Shown: positions 9,129 through 17,354, counted from the first letter of the stretch. The stretch is DNA of 36,600 bases from Sphingobacterium sp. (GCA_022712315.1 JALAGS010000114.1:1-36600), one strand, 5' to 3'. Numbers and translations are program-made. Notes: a model not told the origin generated them from the letters alone.

Positions 9129-9293
9129 AAAACCTGAGGTTGGGAGCCCCAGGTTTTAACTAACCAATTATTAACCTAAATTATGAAAAGTCTTTTTTTA
9201 TATTCTACATCAGCTATATTTCAACTATTGGACCAAAATCGCGCGCGAATTACTATTTCACATTTCTTTAACAGATTACTGAGATTAAGATGA
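9129..9293 (+). other. Orphan SusC-type leader hairpin and 36-codon frame
   Basis: A hairpin, AAAACCTG (9129-9136) with CAGGTTTT (9150-9157) plus two further G-C pairs inside, is followed by AACTAACCAATTATTAACC and then ATG at 9183. This arrangement resembles the mRNA leaders found before susC-like genes in Sphingobacteriaceae, which is my recollection and not something the window proves. The frame from 9183 to 9293 encodes only 36 residues (MKSLFLYSTSAIF...), with an N-terminus a little like a signal peptide, and then stops. It may be a relic of a lost gene, a leader peptide, or a small RNA. Confidence 0.35.
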
Positions 9294-9333
9294 CTAATTG
9301 GAAAAAATACAATAAATAATAAAAGCAATGATG

Positions 9334-10791
9334 CTATTCAAACAGCTCAAAAAGACTATCTGGAACCCGATTGTCATACGAAAAAGCAGGCTCTGCCGCA
9401 GTAGCAGCTAAAATTGTCGTTTTTGTCATAAAATATACCTTAGCAGGCTGCCTTTCTGCTGCCATTTTGACCAATTCCATCATATAATGATTACTTTGAT
9501 ATCTTTTAACCTGTCCTTTTATATCTTCAAGGTCTTGGTATTGGCAGTATTGATCGATATAACCCATTCCGTAAAAAAGGCCATTTTCAACAACAATGCA
9601 GCTTTTTTCTTCTGCATTGCGGCCTCTATCGATCAATACATAGGACGGTTGCTGTTTGAGCCAATCCTCGATACAGCGCTCAATTCGCGTATTGTGCAGG
9701 ATCCGGTCTGGTAATTCATCCTTTTTTAAGGATCTCGTGGACAAACTGGCCTGTCCAAACTGACAAAATTGCGGATTAATATCCTCACGCTGAATAAATG
9801 ATTGCAATAATTTAATAGCATCATACTCACGTTGAAAAAGCTGAATACACGCTTGTCCCCTGTTTACCTTTCCTATAGCCAAATGAAGGTAGCCATTTTG
9901 ATCTTCATAAGAGAATAAACCGAATTTAGGTTCATATCGTTTAAGTGCCCTATTATATTTTGGCCAAAACCTTTTGATTTCAGCACACTCTAATAACAAT
10001 GACATCAGCTCCGTCCCACAGCATTCATAACTTATATGATAAATTTCTTTTAGGAAATGCTGCCTTTGCGCCTGAATATTATTGCCGGTAAAATGAGATA
10101 ATACCCTTTTTTTTATATTCACGGCCTTACCAACATAAATAACTTTTCCATCTTTATCGTGAAAATAATAGACCCCGGCGTCATTGGGCAATTGTTCGAA
10201 TTCCTGCGGATTTAAATGTGGCGGAAAACGCTGATCAACCGCTTTATGTTTGATCATATCCTGAAATACCTGGTCAGTGTCCAGTACTTTTAAATATGCA
10301 AAGAGAATGGCTGTCGCGTCGGCATCACCACCCGCACGGTGTCTATTTTCAATCGGAATATCTAAATAATCACATAAACGTCCCAAACTATAGGATAATA
10401 AGCCCGGTTTTATTTTTCGCGCATAACGTACGGTACATAATTTTATAGCCGACCATTCGAACCCAGATTCCTGGAGCTGAAAGCGAATAAATGAATAATC
10501 AAAATTGACATTATGGGCAACAAAAATGCGGTCTTTGAGCATACTGAAAATATGTTCGGCAACTTCATCAAATAATGGCGCGTCTTTCACCATATCGTTG
10601 TCTATGCCGGTGAGTGCAAAAATCGAATTAGGAATTTCCTTTCCCGGATTAACCAATGTCTCCCAACGTTCCAGAACTTGGTTACCATCATGAATAACAA
10701 TGGCAACCTCAGTAATCCTGCTGGCTTTTGCATTGCCTCCCGTAGTCTCAATGTCTACAATGGCAAACTCTTGTTTTTTGCTTTGATTCAT
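9334..10791 (-). CDS. Fused DEDDh exonuclease and GIY-YIG nuclease protein
   Basis: A 485-residue cytosolic protein. N-terminal exonuclease domain of the DnaQ/epsilon type (about residues 7-170): the catalytic Asp and Glu are in FAIVDIETTGG, a later Asp is in AHNVNFDYSFIR, and the final His and Asp are in HRAGGDADAT. A UvrC-like GIY-YIG domain follows (about residues 200-280): NDAGVYYFHDKDGKVIYVGK and NIKKRVLSHF, with the expected Tyr, Arg and a downstream Glu in LLLECAEIKRFWP. The C-terminal ~200 residues are not recognised. This fusion is common in Bacteroidota and related to the Cho/UvrC-type repair proteins; a role in DNA repair or proofreading is likely but not shown. The start is taken at the ATG giving MNQSKKQEF; an upstream ATG (10797) or TTG (10809) would add two or six residues. 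Confidence 0.9.
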   Translation of the reverse strand: MNQSKKQEFAIVDIETTGGNAKASRITEVAIVIHDGNQVLERWETLVNPGKEIPNSIFALTGIDNDMVKDAPLFDEVAEHIFSMLKDRIFVAHNVNFDYSFIRFQLQESGFEWSAIKLCTVRYARKIKPGLLSYSLGRLCDYLDIPIENRHRAGGDADATAILFAYLKVLDTDQVFQDMIKHKAVDQRFPPHLNPQEFEQLPNDAGVYYFHDKDGKVIYVGKAVNIKKRVLSHFTGNNIQAQRQHFLKEIYHISYECCGTELMSLLLECAEIKRFWPKYNRALKRYEPKFGLFSYEDQNGYLHLAIGKVNRGQACIQLFQREYDAIKLLQSFIQREDINPQFCQFGQASLSTRSLKKDELPDRILHNTRIERCIEDWLKQQPSYVLIDRGRNAEEKSCIVVENGLFYGMGYIDQYCQYQDLEDIKGQVKRYQSNHYMMELVKMAAERQPAKVYFMTKTTILAATAAEPAFSYDNRVPDSLFELFE

Positions 10792-10841
10792 ACACATAAT
10801 GCAAAACAAACATACTAAAAATATTAGCTATTAACAAAAAA

Positions 10842-10867
10842 TCCCCGTACTTTACAAAATACGGGGA
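10842..10867 (-). terminator. Hairpin upstream of the exonuclease gene, oriented like a minus-strand terminator
   Basis: A perfect 8-bp stem, TCCCCGTA (10842-10849) with TACGGGGA (10860-10867). Read on the minus strand it is followed by six T and so has terminator form, yet it lies about 50 nt before the start of the minus-strand exonuclease gene with no annotated gene upstream. It could be an attenuator in that gene's leader or the end of a small minus-strand RNA. Read on the plus strand it is followed by a leader-like ACCAATTATGTAACCCAACTAAT. Confidence 0.5.
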
Positions 10868-11058
10868 AAACCAATTATGTAACCCAACTAATAAAAATAG
10901 ATATTTCTCAGGATTATTTGAATATACAACAATAATTAACCATTTGAATAAAACAACAGATTTATTACAATGATCTCCCCTTAGTTATTAAAAATAGTCC
11001 ATGTTACATATTGATGGATTTTGTTTATTTTGCAATTTCTTTAATTAAATTCATTGAG

Positions 11059-11340
11059 ATGGAAGTAATACAAAAAAATAGCGATAAACACGGTAGCTTT
11101 GAAGTTATCGATAAAGAGAAATCCGTTGCGCAAATGACATACACTTGGGCCGGTCCTACAAAATTCATTATAGACCATACTGAGGTGGACCCCGAGTATG
11201 CGGGAAAAGGACTGGGCAAACAGATGCTGATGGCAGCAGTTGCATTTGCACGTAAAGATCAACTAAAAATTATGCCGTTATGCCCATTTGCAAAATCTGT
11301 TTTTGATAAAGATGCAACATTAGCAGATGTACTATTTTAA
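11059..11340 (+). CDS. Small GNAT-family N-acetyltransferase (YidJ/YjdJ-like)
   Basis: A 93-residue protein of the short GNAT subgroup. The acetyl-CoA-binding signature is clear: HTEVDPEYAGKGLGKQML, with the GxGLGxxL loop, and the subgroup-specific C-terminal motif IMPLCPFAKSVF, whose Cys is typical of this subgroup. A substrate is not known for most of these proteins; small-molecule or protein N-acetylation is assumed. ATG at 11059 (MEVIQKNSDKHG) is preferred, because the longer frame from TTG at 11011 adds a hydrophobic stretch not usual in the family. It is monocistronic, with a bidirectional terminator directly after it shared with the converging hut operon. Confidence 0.88.
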   Translation: MEVIQKNSDKHGSFEVIDKEKSVAQMTYTWAGPTKFIIDHTEVDPEYAGKGLGKQMLMAAVAFARKDQLKIMPLCPFAKSVFDKDATLADVLF

Positions 11341-11356
11341 TCGCTCTACCATATGC

Positions 11357-11401
11357 AAAAGGTGGTTAGATTTCGTTTGAAACAAGTCTAACCACCTTTT
11401 T
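11357..11401. terminator. Bidirectional terminator between the GNAT gene and hutG
   Basis: AAAAGGTGGTTAGA (11357-11370) pairs with TCTAACCACCTTTT (11387-11400) around a 16-nt loop. T-runs occur on both strands (TTTTT on plus, TTTT on minus), so it can end both the GNAT transcript and the hut operon. Confidence 0.88.
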
Positions 11402-11427
11402 ATCGAACGGCTTTACCACGATTAATG

Positions 11428-12423
11428 CTATTTTGTAGCTATTTTATTGATCAGCTTAAAGATCAGATCGGCGGCTAATTTGGCCGTTCGGGAATCGATA
11501 TCAAAGTAAGGGTTTAATTCGGCAAAATCGACAGACCTGATATTAGGGAGATCCAGAATAAGATCGTAGACCGAAAAAAACAACTCATCGGGCACAATAC
11601 CATTAAATGCCTGCGCACTCACTCCCGGCGCATACGCTGCAGCAAATGCATCAAGATCAATCGTCAAATACACATAATCCACTGATTTGGAAAAATTAAC
11701 GATTTTATCCCGAATGAGGCCCAGCTTTTCGGTTACCAAATTTTCTCGTTCAATAAGCTGTACATTTTTCTCTTTGGCATAAGTTAGCAATCCCTTAGTA
11801 TTGCTAATTTCCTGAATACCGATTGCCAAATAGTGAAATGGCAGACTGGCTGCAGATTGGTCCCGTTCAATTTGATAAAAGCCTGTGCCGGAATTCCCTT
11901 TACCATCCTGCAATGCGCGTATATCAAGATGTGCATCCAAATTAATAATACCAAGCGTTTGATTGCGATCCTTTAGAAATTCTCGAATACCCAGATAATG
12001 TCCGTAGGTTACTTCATGGCCGCCACCTAAAATGACCGGAAACCCTTCTTGTTGAAGAATCAGTTTCAAGGCCTCGCCCAAGCTTTCTTGAGACAACTCT
12101 AAATCATTGTCTTTTAAAATAATATCGCCGCAATCTTTAAGTTTAAGTTTGCCTGAAAAATGTACAGGAAGATTTGTCAGTACATTCCGGATTGCAGCAG
12201 GTCCATCTTTGGCCCCTACGCGGCCTTGATTCCTAGCAACACCTTCGTCGCTGCAAAAGCCCAGAAAGGCAATGGATCTGTGCAGCGCCGGCTGTTTGAG
12301 CAGATCAACACAATCCATCAATTGATGCCAACGCATCCAATCGCGTTCCTGGCCGTCGATACGGCCTTTCCAAACAGACGGATCGCCTTTGGTGTATATA
12401 CCCTCACTCAGCAACAAATTCAT
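11428..12423 (-). CDS. hutG: Formimidoylglutamase
   Basis: A 331-residue member of the arginase/ureohydrolase family that hydrolyses N-formimidoyl-L-glutamate to glutamate and formamide, the last step of the hut pathway. Metal-binding motifs are intact: GGGHEVTYGHY (His), NLDAHLDIR (Asp-x-His-x-Asp) and TIDLDAFAAAYAPGVSA (Asp-x-Asp). It is the final gene of the minus-strand operon hutH-hutI-hutU-hutG, and its ATG overlaps the hutU stop codon by four bases (ATGA), indicating translational coupling. No glutamate formimidoyltransferase (ftcD) or formiminoglutamate deiminase is in the operon, so this organism uses the direct formamide-releasing route. The context removes doubt between arginase, agmatinase and formimidoylglutamase. 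Confidence 0.95.
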   Translation of the reverse strand: MNLLLSEGIYTKGDPSVWKGRIDGQERDWMRWHQLMDCVDLLKQPALHRSIAFLGFCSDEGVARNQGRVGAKDGPAAIRNVLTNLPVHFSGKLKLKDCGDIILKDNDLELSQESLGEALKLILQQEGFPVILGGGHEVTYGHYLGIREFLKDRNQTLGIINLDAHLDIRALQDGKGNSGTGFYQIERDQSAASLPFHYLAIGIQEISNTKGLLTYAKEKNVQLIERENLVTEKLGLIRDKIVNFSKSVDYVYLTIDLDAFAAAYAPGVSAQAFNGIVPDELFFSVYDLILDLPNIRSVDFAELNPYFDIDSRTAKLAADLIFKLINKIATK

Positions 12424-14438
12424 TCGCTTACATCAAATAATTGTTCAATAATATGGTCATCTACCATTTGTGCACGGGTAACCTTTAAGGTGTTATTTCT
12501 TTCCATCGCACGGTCCAGTGCCTGATTTGCCTCTTTATTTCTAGCCCAAGCACGTCTTGCGATCCCATTATTAACGTCAAAATATAACATTTTTTCTAAT
12601 TTAACAGCAGCATCGTCCGAACCGTCCAACAGTAGACCAAATCCACCATTGATGACCTCTCCCCAGCCAACTCCGCCGCCATTATGAATAGAAACCCATG
12701 TAGCACCGCGAAAACTGTCACCAATGACATTGTGAATGGCCATGTCCGCAGTGAATTGACTCCCATCGTAGATATTGCTTGTCTCTCTATAAGGCGAGTC
12801 TGTGCCGCTAACATCATGGTGATCTCTTCCCAAAACAATGGGACCTTCAAATAAACCGCTTTTTACCGCCTCATTGAAGGCTTTTGCTATGGCGATACGT
12901 CCATTTGAATCGGCATAGAGAATACGTGCCTGAGAACCCACTACGAGTTTATTTTTTCCAGCTTCCTTGATCCACTGAATATTATCCTGCATCTGCTGCT
13001 GAATTTCTGCAGGGGCCTCCGCGCGAAGCTCTTCTAAAACTTCCATCGCGATTTTGTCTGATTTTTGCAGGTCTGCAGCTTTTCCGGAAGTACAGACCCA
13101 TCGAAATGGTCCAAATCCGTAATCAAAACACATTGGTCCCAAAATATCCTGCACATAAGAAGGGTAACGAAATTGATCGCGGCTATCGTTCCATACTGCT
13201 GCCCCAGCACGGCTGCTTTCCAACAGAAATGCATTGCCATAATCAAAGAAATAAGTTCCCTTTGCGACATGCTTATTGATGGCTTCGACATGCCGAACCA
13301 AAGTTTCTTGCACACATTGCTTGAATCGATCAGGATCGGCAGCCAAAAGCGCATTCGATTCTGCAAAAGTCAATCCCATTGGGTAATAACCTCCAGACCA
13401 TGGATTATGCAAAGAGGTCTGGTCAGATCCAACGGTGATGTAGATGTTTTCCCGATCAAAAGCCTCCCATACTTCGACAATATTACCGATATAGGCAAAG
13501 GATATTGTTTCCTTACGCTGTATGGCCAAACGCACCTGTTCAGTAAGCTGGCCGATATCTTCTATCAATCGATCTACCCAGCCCTGTTCATACCGCTTTC
13601 TCGCTGCAGCAGGATTTATCTCGGCACATACCGTTATACAGCCCGCAATATTGCCTGCTTTGGGTTGTGCCCCACTCATGCCTCCTAGACCTGAAGTCAA
13701 AAAGACCTTGCCTTCGATGGTATCTCCTGCGGCTAAATGTTTTCGGAAGGCATTCATTACAGTAATTGTCGTTCCATGGACAATACCCTGCGGACCGATA
13801 TACATATAGGATCCGGCTGTCATCTGTCCATATTGTGTAACACCCAACGCATTAAAACGCTCCCAGTCGTCCGGTTTCGAATAGTTCGGAATCATCATAC
13901 CGTTTGTCACCACCACACGCGGGGCATGTTGGGATGAAGGAAAAAGTCCCATCGGATGACCGCTATAAAGATGAAGTGTCTGCTCATCTGTCATCTGGGA
14001 AAGATACTGCATGGTGAGGCGATATTGAGCCCAATTTTGGAAAACAGCACCATTACCGCCATAAGTTATCAATTCATGGGGATGCTGCGCTACGGCTGGA
14101 TCAAGATTGTTCTGAATCATCAACATAATCGCTGCCGCCTGCTTGCTTACCGCCGGATAATCCGCTATTGATCGTGCATACATTGCATATTCCGGTCTAA
14201 AGCGATACATATAGATTCGGCCATAGTCGCGAAGCTCCTGTAAAAATTCAGGCGCTAAAATGGCATGCCAAGATTTGGGAAAATAGCGTAACGCATTTCG
14301 TAATGCGAGCTTTTCTTCCGACTTCGTAAGAATATCCTTACGCCGTGGGGCATGGCTTACTGTATGATCCCGTTCTGCTTTTGGAGGCAATGCAGTTGGA
14401 ATACCTGCTGCAACCTCTCTCTTAAATGTATTTTCCAT
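12420..14438 (-). CDS. hutU: Urocanate hydratase (long form)
   Basis: A 672-residue NAD+-dependent cytosolic enzyme converting urocanate to 4-imidazolone-5-propionate. The NAD-binding glycine segment is TSGLGGMSGAQPKAGNIAG, and the catalytic-cysteine region is FDYGFGPFRWVCTSGKAADL, both well conserved. Further conserved pieces are LYSGHPMGLFPS near the N-terminus and ATWVSIHNGGGVGWGEVINGGFG near the C-terminus. The length is about 115 residues more than the roughly 557-residue Pseudomonas-type enzyme and close to the animal enzyme (about 676), with the extra material spread through the protein. Its start lies 6 nt after the hutI stop, and its end overlaps hutG. Confidence 0.96.
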   Translation of the reverse strand: MENTFKREVAAGIPTALPPKAERDHTVSHAPRRKDILTKSEEKLALRNALRYFPKSWHAILAPEFLQELRDYGRIYMYRFRPEYAMYARSIADYPAVSKQAAAIMLMIQNNLDPAVAQHPHELITYGGNGAVFQNWAQYRLTMQYLSQMTDEQTLHLYSGHPMGLFPSSQHAPRVVVTNGMMIPNYSKPDDWERFNALGVTQYGQMTAGSYMYIGPQGIVHGTTITVMNAFRKHLAAGDTIEGKVFLTSGLGGMSGAQPKAGNIAGCITVCAEINPAAARKRYEQGWVDRLIEDIGQLTEQVRLAIQRKETISFAYIGNIVEVWEAFDRENIYITVGSDQTSLHNPWSGGYYPMGLTFAESNALLAADPDRFKQCVQETLVRHVEAINKHVAKGTYFFDYGNAFLLESSRAGAAVWNDSRDQFRYPSYVQDILGPMCFDYGFGPFRWVCTSGKAADLQKSDKIAMEVLEELRAEAPAEIQQQMQDNIQWIKEAGKNKLVVGSQARILYADSNGRIAIAKAFNEAVKSGLFEGPIVLGRDHHDVSGTDSPYRETSNIYDGSQFTADMAIHNVIGDSFRGATWVSIHNGGGVGWGEVINGGFGLLLDGSDDAAVKLEKMLYFDVNNGIARRAWARNKEANQALDRAMERNNTLKVTRAQMVDDHIIEQLFDVSE

Positions 14439-14444
14439 CTTATC

Positions 14445-15692
14445 CTATATTGAAAATACTTCCACACCATCTTTCCACACCGCTTGGGGCTGCATGCTTC
14501 CTTGGTAGTAAGTAATATTCTGATAATTATCGGTTTTAAATAAACTAAAATCTGCGCGCATACCTTCCGTCAATCTGCCGCGATCGGAAAGATTAAGGGC
14601 CTTCGCCGCACGGTAGGTTAATGCGGCAAGTAATTCGGCATTGCTGAGCTTTTCGGCTGTTGCCAAAATACTCGCACTTGTCAATAACTGTCCCATTGGG
14701 GCAGAACCTGGGTTCCAGTCGCTTCCTATGGCCAAACATGCACCTGAATCCAGCAACTTTCTAGCAGGTGTAAAGCCGCAACCAAGACCAATTGACGCTG
14801 CAGGCAAAGCCACCGCAACAGTATCTGAATGTGCAATAAGTTCAATTTCAACCGCAGTGGATGCTTCAAGGTGGTCCGCAGATTTAGCACCGAGTTCCAC
14901 CGCAATCTGACTCCCCGAAGTAGTAAACTGATCGGCATGAATGGTCAGATCAAAACCCATTTCTTTGGCCTTTTGTAAATAAGGCAGAATCTCTTCCCCC
15001 TGAAAAGCTGATGCTTCGATAAAAGCGTCAATTCTATTCGATAGCTGTTCTGATTTAAGCTGGGGAAACAGAACCTCTGCGATCTGATGAAGATAATCTT
15101 GGGCAGATCCGCTGAAGTCACGTGGGAGCATATGCGCTGCCAGACAAGTTGGAATAAGATCTGCAGCTGTGCGACGATTGGACTCCCGAATGGCACGCAA
15201 TATTTTAAGCTCTTCTTCCACATTCAGTCCATAACCACTTTTGACCTCAATAGTTGTGATTCCCTGCCTCAACAGAAAACCGGCACGCTGAATAGTTAGG
15301 TCAACTAATTCTTCCTGTCTACAATCCCTTGTATGTGAAACTGTGCTCCAGATTCCACCTCCGGCAGCTGCAATCTCAAGGTAACTTGAACCTGCATTTC
15401 GAAGAGCGAAATCATTTGCCCGATTGCCGGCAAAAGCAATATGCGTATGGCAATCAATAAAACCCGGCAAAGCTACCTGATCACCTGCGATATGAATCCG
15501 ATTTGCCTGTTCACCCCATTTCTGCTCCAATTGATCAAAGACAGCAACATCTAAAATCGTGTTACCGGCTACTAAAATCCCGCCTTCCTCAATAATAGGC
15601 AATTGCTTATCGTGGATAGCCCCCTTTAAGGGCATATTCGACATGGGTAATAGCTGTCTAAAAGGTCCGATTAATTTTAATTCTTTCTCCAT
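14445..15692 (-). CDS. hutI: Imidazolonepropionase
   Basis: A 415-residue metal-dependent amidohydrolase that opens imidazolone-5-propionate to N-formimidoyl-glutamate. The metal-binding HxH is in GFIDCHTHIAFAGNRANDF, a later His is in LTIHADQFTTSG, and the catalytic Asp is in AIGSDWNPGSAPMGQLL. EVKSGYGLN is a further family marker. Full length for the family (about 400-420). It sits second in the operon, 11 nt after hutH and 6 nt before hutU, so the three are certainly co-transcribed. No unusual residue noted. Confidence 0.96.
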   Translation of the reverse strand: MEKELKLIGPFRQLLPMSNMPLKGAIHDKQLPIIEEGGILVAGNTILDVAVFDQLEQKWGEQANRIHIAGDQVALPGFIDCHTHIAFAGNRANDFALRNAGSSYLEIAAAGGGIWSTVSHTRDCRQEELVDLTIQRAGFLLRQGITTIEVKSGYGLNVEEELKILRAIRESNRRTAADLIPTCLAAHMLPRDFSGSAQDYLHQIAEVLFPQLKSEQLSNRIDAFIEASAFQGEEILPYLQKAKEMGFDLTIHADQFTTSGSQIAVELGAKSADHLEASTAVEIELIAHSDTVAVALPAASIGLGCGFTPARKLLDSGACLAIGSDWNPGSAPMGQLLTSASILATAEKLSNAELLAALTYRAAKALNLSDRGRLTEGMRADFSLFKTDNYQNITYYQGSMQPQAVWKDGVEVFSI

Positions 15693-15703
15693 CCCTTTTT
15701 TGC

Positions 15704-17269
15704 TTAATATACGTCAAATCGCTGTTTCAGTTCTTCGGCAACCTCACCGGTAGCATATTGACGGTGTAATGCAATAAGCTCTCCTGATTTCACCAATTTC
15801 AAGGCTGCTGTCAGTAGCTCTTCCATCGGCTGGTCAGATTCAATATGCGGTATAGACTGCCGTATTCTTTCGTGGATGGCTTCCAATGCCGAAGTTGATT
15901 TTAATGGCTGATGGTAATCTTTGGCCTGGGCCGCACACAATAGTTCAATGCTCAATATTTTATCGACATTGTCAATGACCTGCAGCAATTTTCGGCCGGC
16001 AATAGATCCCATGCTTACATGGTCTTCCTGGCCCAATGAGGTTGGAATACTATCTGCACTGGCCGGAAAACAAAGACCTTTATTCTCGCTTGCTATCGCC
16101 GCAGTACTATATTGCAAAATCATGAATCCCGAATTGAGTCCTGTTGATTTCATCAACAATTTTGGAACACCATTGGTTTGTCCTTCTAAAGACAAATAAA
16201 CCCTTCGATCCGAAATATTCCCGATCTCGGACGCCGCCAGTGTGGCATAATCTAGAGGTAAAGCAATTGACTGCCCATGAAAGCTTCCGCCACTAATCGT
16301 CAACTCATCGTTAATGATCACAGGATTATCAGTCACTGAATTTATTTCAATCTCTATGGTATCTTTTAAATGAAACCAGGCATTGCGCGATGCACCGTGA
16401 ACCTGTGGAATGCACCTTAACGAATAGGGATCCTGCACGCGGGAGCAATCTTTGTGGCTTTCTAAAATAGCAGATCCATGCAGCATGTTAAAAATACGTG
16501 CGGCCACATAGCGGTTTCCGGCATGTGGCCGTAATTGATGCAATTCCGTATAGAATGGTTTGATGGAACCATTTAAACCTTCGATCATTAAGGTAGCAAT
16601 AATATCCGCATTCTGAAGTACCCGATTCAATTCAGCAACAGCCATTACACCATGTGCCGCCATAAATTGGGTTCCATTGATTAGGGCCAGCCCCTCTTTT
16701 GCACTTAAATGAATAGGGCTCAGACCATATTTTTCCAGCGCGATGGCTGTCGGTACGGTTTCGCCACCAATCTGGACTTTTCCCAATCCAATTAATGGTA
16801 AAAACAGATGTGATAAAGGTGCCAGATCCCCTGAAGCTCCAACGGAGCCCTGCTTGGGCACCACCGGAATGACATCATGTTCTATATGCCAAATAATACG
16901 TTCAATAGTGGTATATTGGACGCCGGAGAACCCTTTAGAAAGTGCATGGACTTTAAGAATAAGCATTAATTTGGCCAAATCAGTGGCTATGGGCTCTCCC
17001 ATGCCAACAGCATGACTTTTTAGGATATTTTCCTGTAACAGCTGCGTTTGGCCTGCATCGATAAGCGTAGTACATAGCGGACCGAAACCCGTATTGATCC
17101 CATAGACAACCTCACCGCGCTCCACTATTTTCCTGACGTAGCTGGCACTTTGCTCAATCTTATCCCTGACCTCTGGTGATATTTCCCCAATCACCGTTCC
17201 TTTTACTATCGCTAAAGCAGTGGAGCATGTCAAATGTCCACTGCCGTATAAAAATTTTTCCATCTTCAT
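15704..17269 (-). CDS. hutH: Histidine ammonia-lyase
   Basis: A 521-residue cytosolic enzyme that removes ammonia from L-histidine to give urocanate, the entry step of the pathway. The Ala-Ser-Gly triad that cyclises to the MIO cofactor is in GSVGASGDLAPLSHLFLPLI; other family motifs are YGINTGFGPL, RIFNMLHGS, VQDPYSLRCIPQVHGASR, and the C-terminal glutamine-rich QEDHVSMGS. ATG at 17269 (MKMEKFLYGSG) is chosen over an in-frame TTG at 17284, because the TTG lies inside a good -7 promoter box on the same strand (17289-17282). It is the first gene of the hut operon and is divergent from the LysR gene, with operator-like repeats between them. Confidence 0.96.
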   Translation of the reverse strand: MKMEKFLYGSGHLTCSTALAIVKGTVIGEISPEVRDKIEQSASYVRKIVERGEVVYGINTGFGPLCTTLIDAGQTQLLQENILKSHAVGMGEPIATDLAKLMLILKVHALSKGFSGVQYTTIERIIWHIEHDVIPVVPKQGSVGASGDLAPLSHLFLPLIGLGKVQIGGETVPTAIALEKYGLSPIHLSAKEGLALINGTQFMAAHGVMAVAELNRVLQNADIIATLMIEGLNGSIKPFYTELHQLRPHAGNRYVAARIFNMLHGSAILESHKDCSRVQDPYSLRCIPQVHGASRNAWFHLKDTIEIEINSVTDNPVIINDELTISGGSFHGQSIALPLDYATLAASEIGNISDRRVYLSLEGQTNGVPKLLMKSTGLNSGFMILQYSTAAIASENKGLCFPASADSIPTSLGQEDHVSMGSIAGRKLLQVIDNVDKILSIELLCAAQAKDYHQPLKSTSALEAIHERIRQSIPHIESDQPMEELLTAALKLVKSGELIALHRQYATGEVAEELKQRFDVY

Positions 17270-17281
17270 ATCTGCTTTACT

Positions 17282-17289
17282 CAAATTTA
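17282..17289 (-). promoter_or_regulatory. -7 promoter box of the hut operon
   Basis: On the minus strand this reads TAAATTTG, a full match to the Bacteroidota -7 consensus TAnnTTTG. It lies 12 nt before the chosen hutH ATG, giving a very short leader. No TTG is found at -33 spacing; instead the TTGATAA/TTATCAA repeats occupy that area, as expected of an activator-dependent promoter. Confidence 0.6.
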
Positions 17290-17294
17290 CTGGC

Positions 17295-17302
17295 TATATT
17301 TG
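17295..17302 (+). promoter_or_regulatory. -7 promoter box of the LysR regulator gene
   Basis: TATATTTG on the plus strand matches TAnnTTTG fully and lies 38 nt before the LysR ATG. It overlaps the left arm of the 11-bp inverted repeat (17298-17308), so a regulator bound there would block this promoter: consistent with autorepression. Confidence 0.55.
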
Positions 17303-17354
17303 ATAATTAGAAATACCATTTTTATCATCAATTGATAACCATGAATTATCAAAT
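17298..17354. promoter_or_regulatory. Operator cluster between hutH and the LysR gene
   Basis: Two nested dyads are present. The outer one is a perfect 11-bp inverted repeat, ATTTGATAATT (17298-17308) with AATTATCAAAT (17344-17354), whose right arm lies inside codons 2-5 of the LysR gene. The inner one is TTATCA-N5-TGATAA (17322-17338). All four arms contain TGATAA or TTATCA. The inner dyad has a 5-nt centre and arms 11 nt apart, matching LysR-type T-N11-A geometry. Binding by the adjacent LysR protein is inferred. Confidence 0.7.

Larger units (their letters stand above)
8769..9333. other. 565-nt gene-poor gap with repeats and an orphan leader
   Basis: No convincing gene is present. In order, the gap holds the terminator at 8826-8847, an imperfect inverted repeat (8878-8889 / 8939-8949), a tandem direct repeat (8978-9000), an A-rich stretch, a hairpin followed by an mRNA-leader-like sequence (9129-9182), and a 36-codon open frame starting at 9183 that matches no family I know. 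The mixture of repeats and relic-like pieces next to a uptake locus suggests past insertion or deletion. No transposase or integrase remnant can be recognised. Confidence 0.6.

Noticed and set aside
11011..11058. Longer start for the GNAT protein (TTG at 11011)
   Set aside because: Adds a hydrophobic stretch not seen in the family; ATG at 11059 gives the normal N-terminus.
12160..12525. 121-codon plus-strand frame opposite hutG/hutU
   Set aside because: Antisense to two well-supported genes across their overlap; no motif.
13065..13688. 207-codon plus-strand frame opposite hutU
   Set aside because: Lies fully antisense to a highly conserved urocanase; composition typical of an antisense shadow and no known family.
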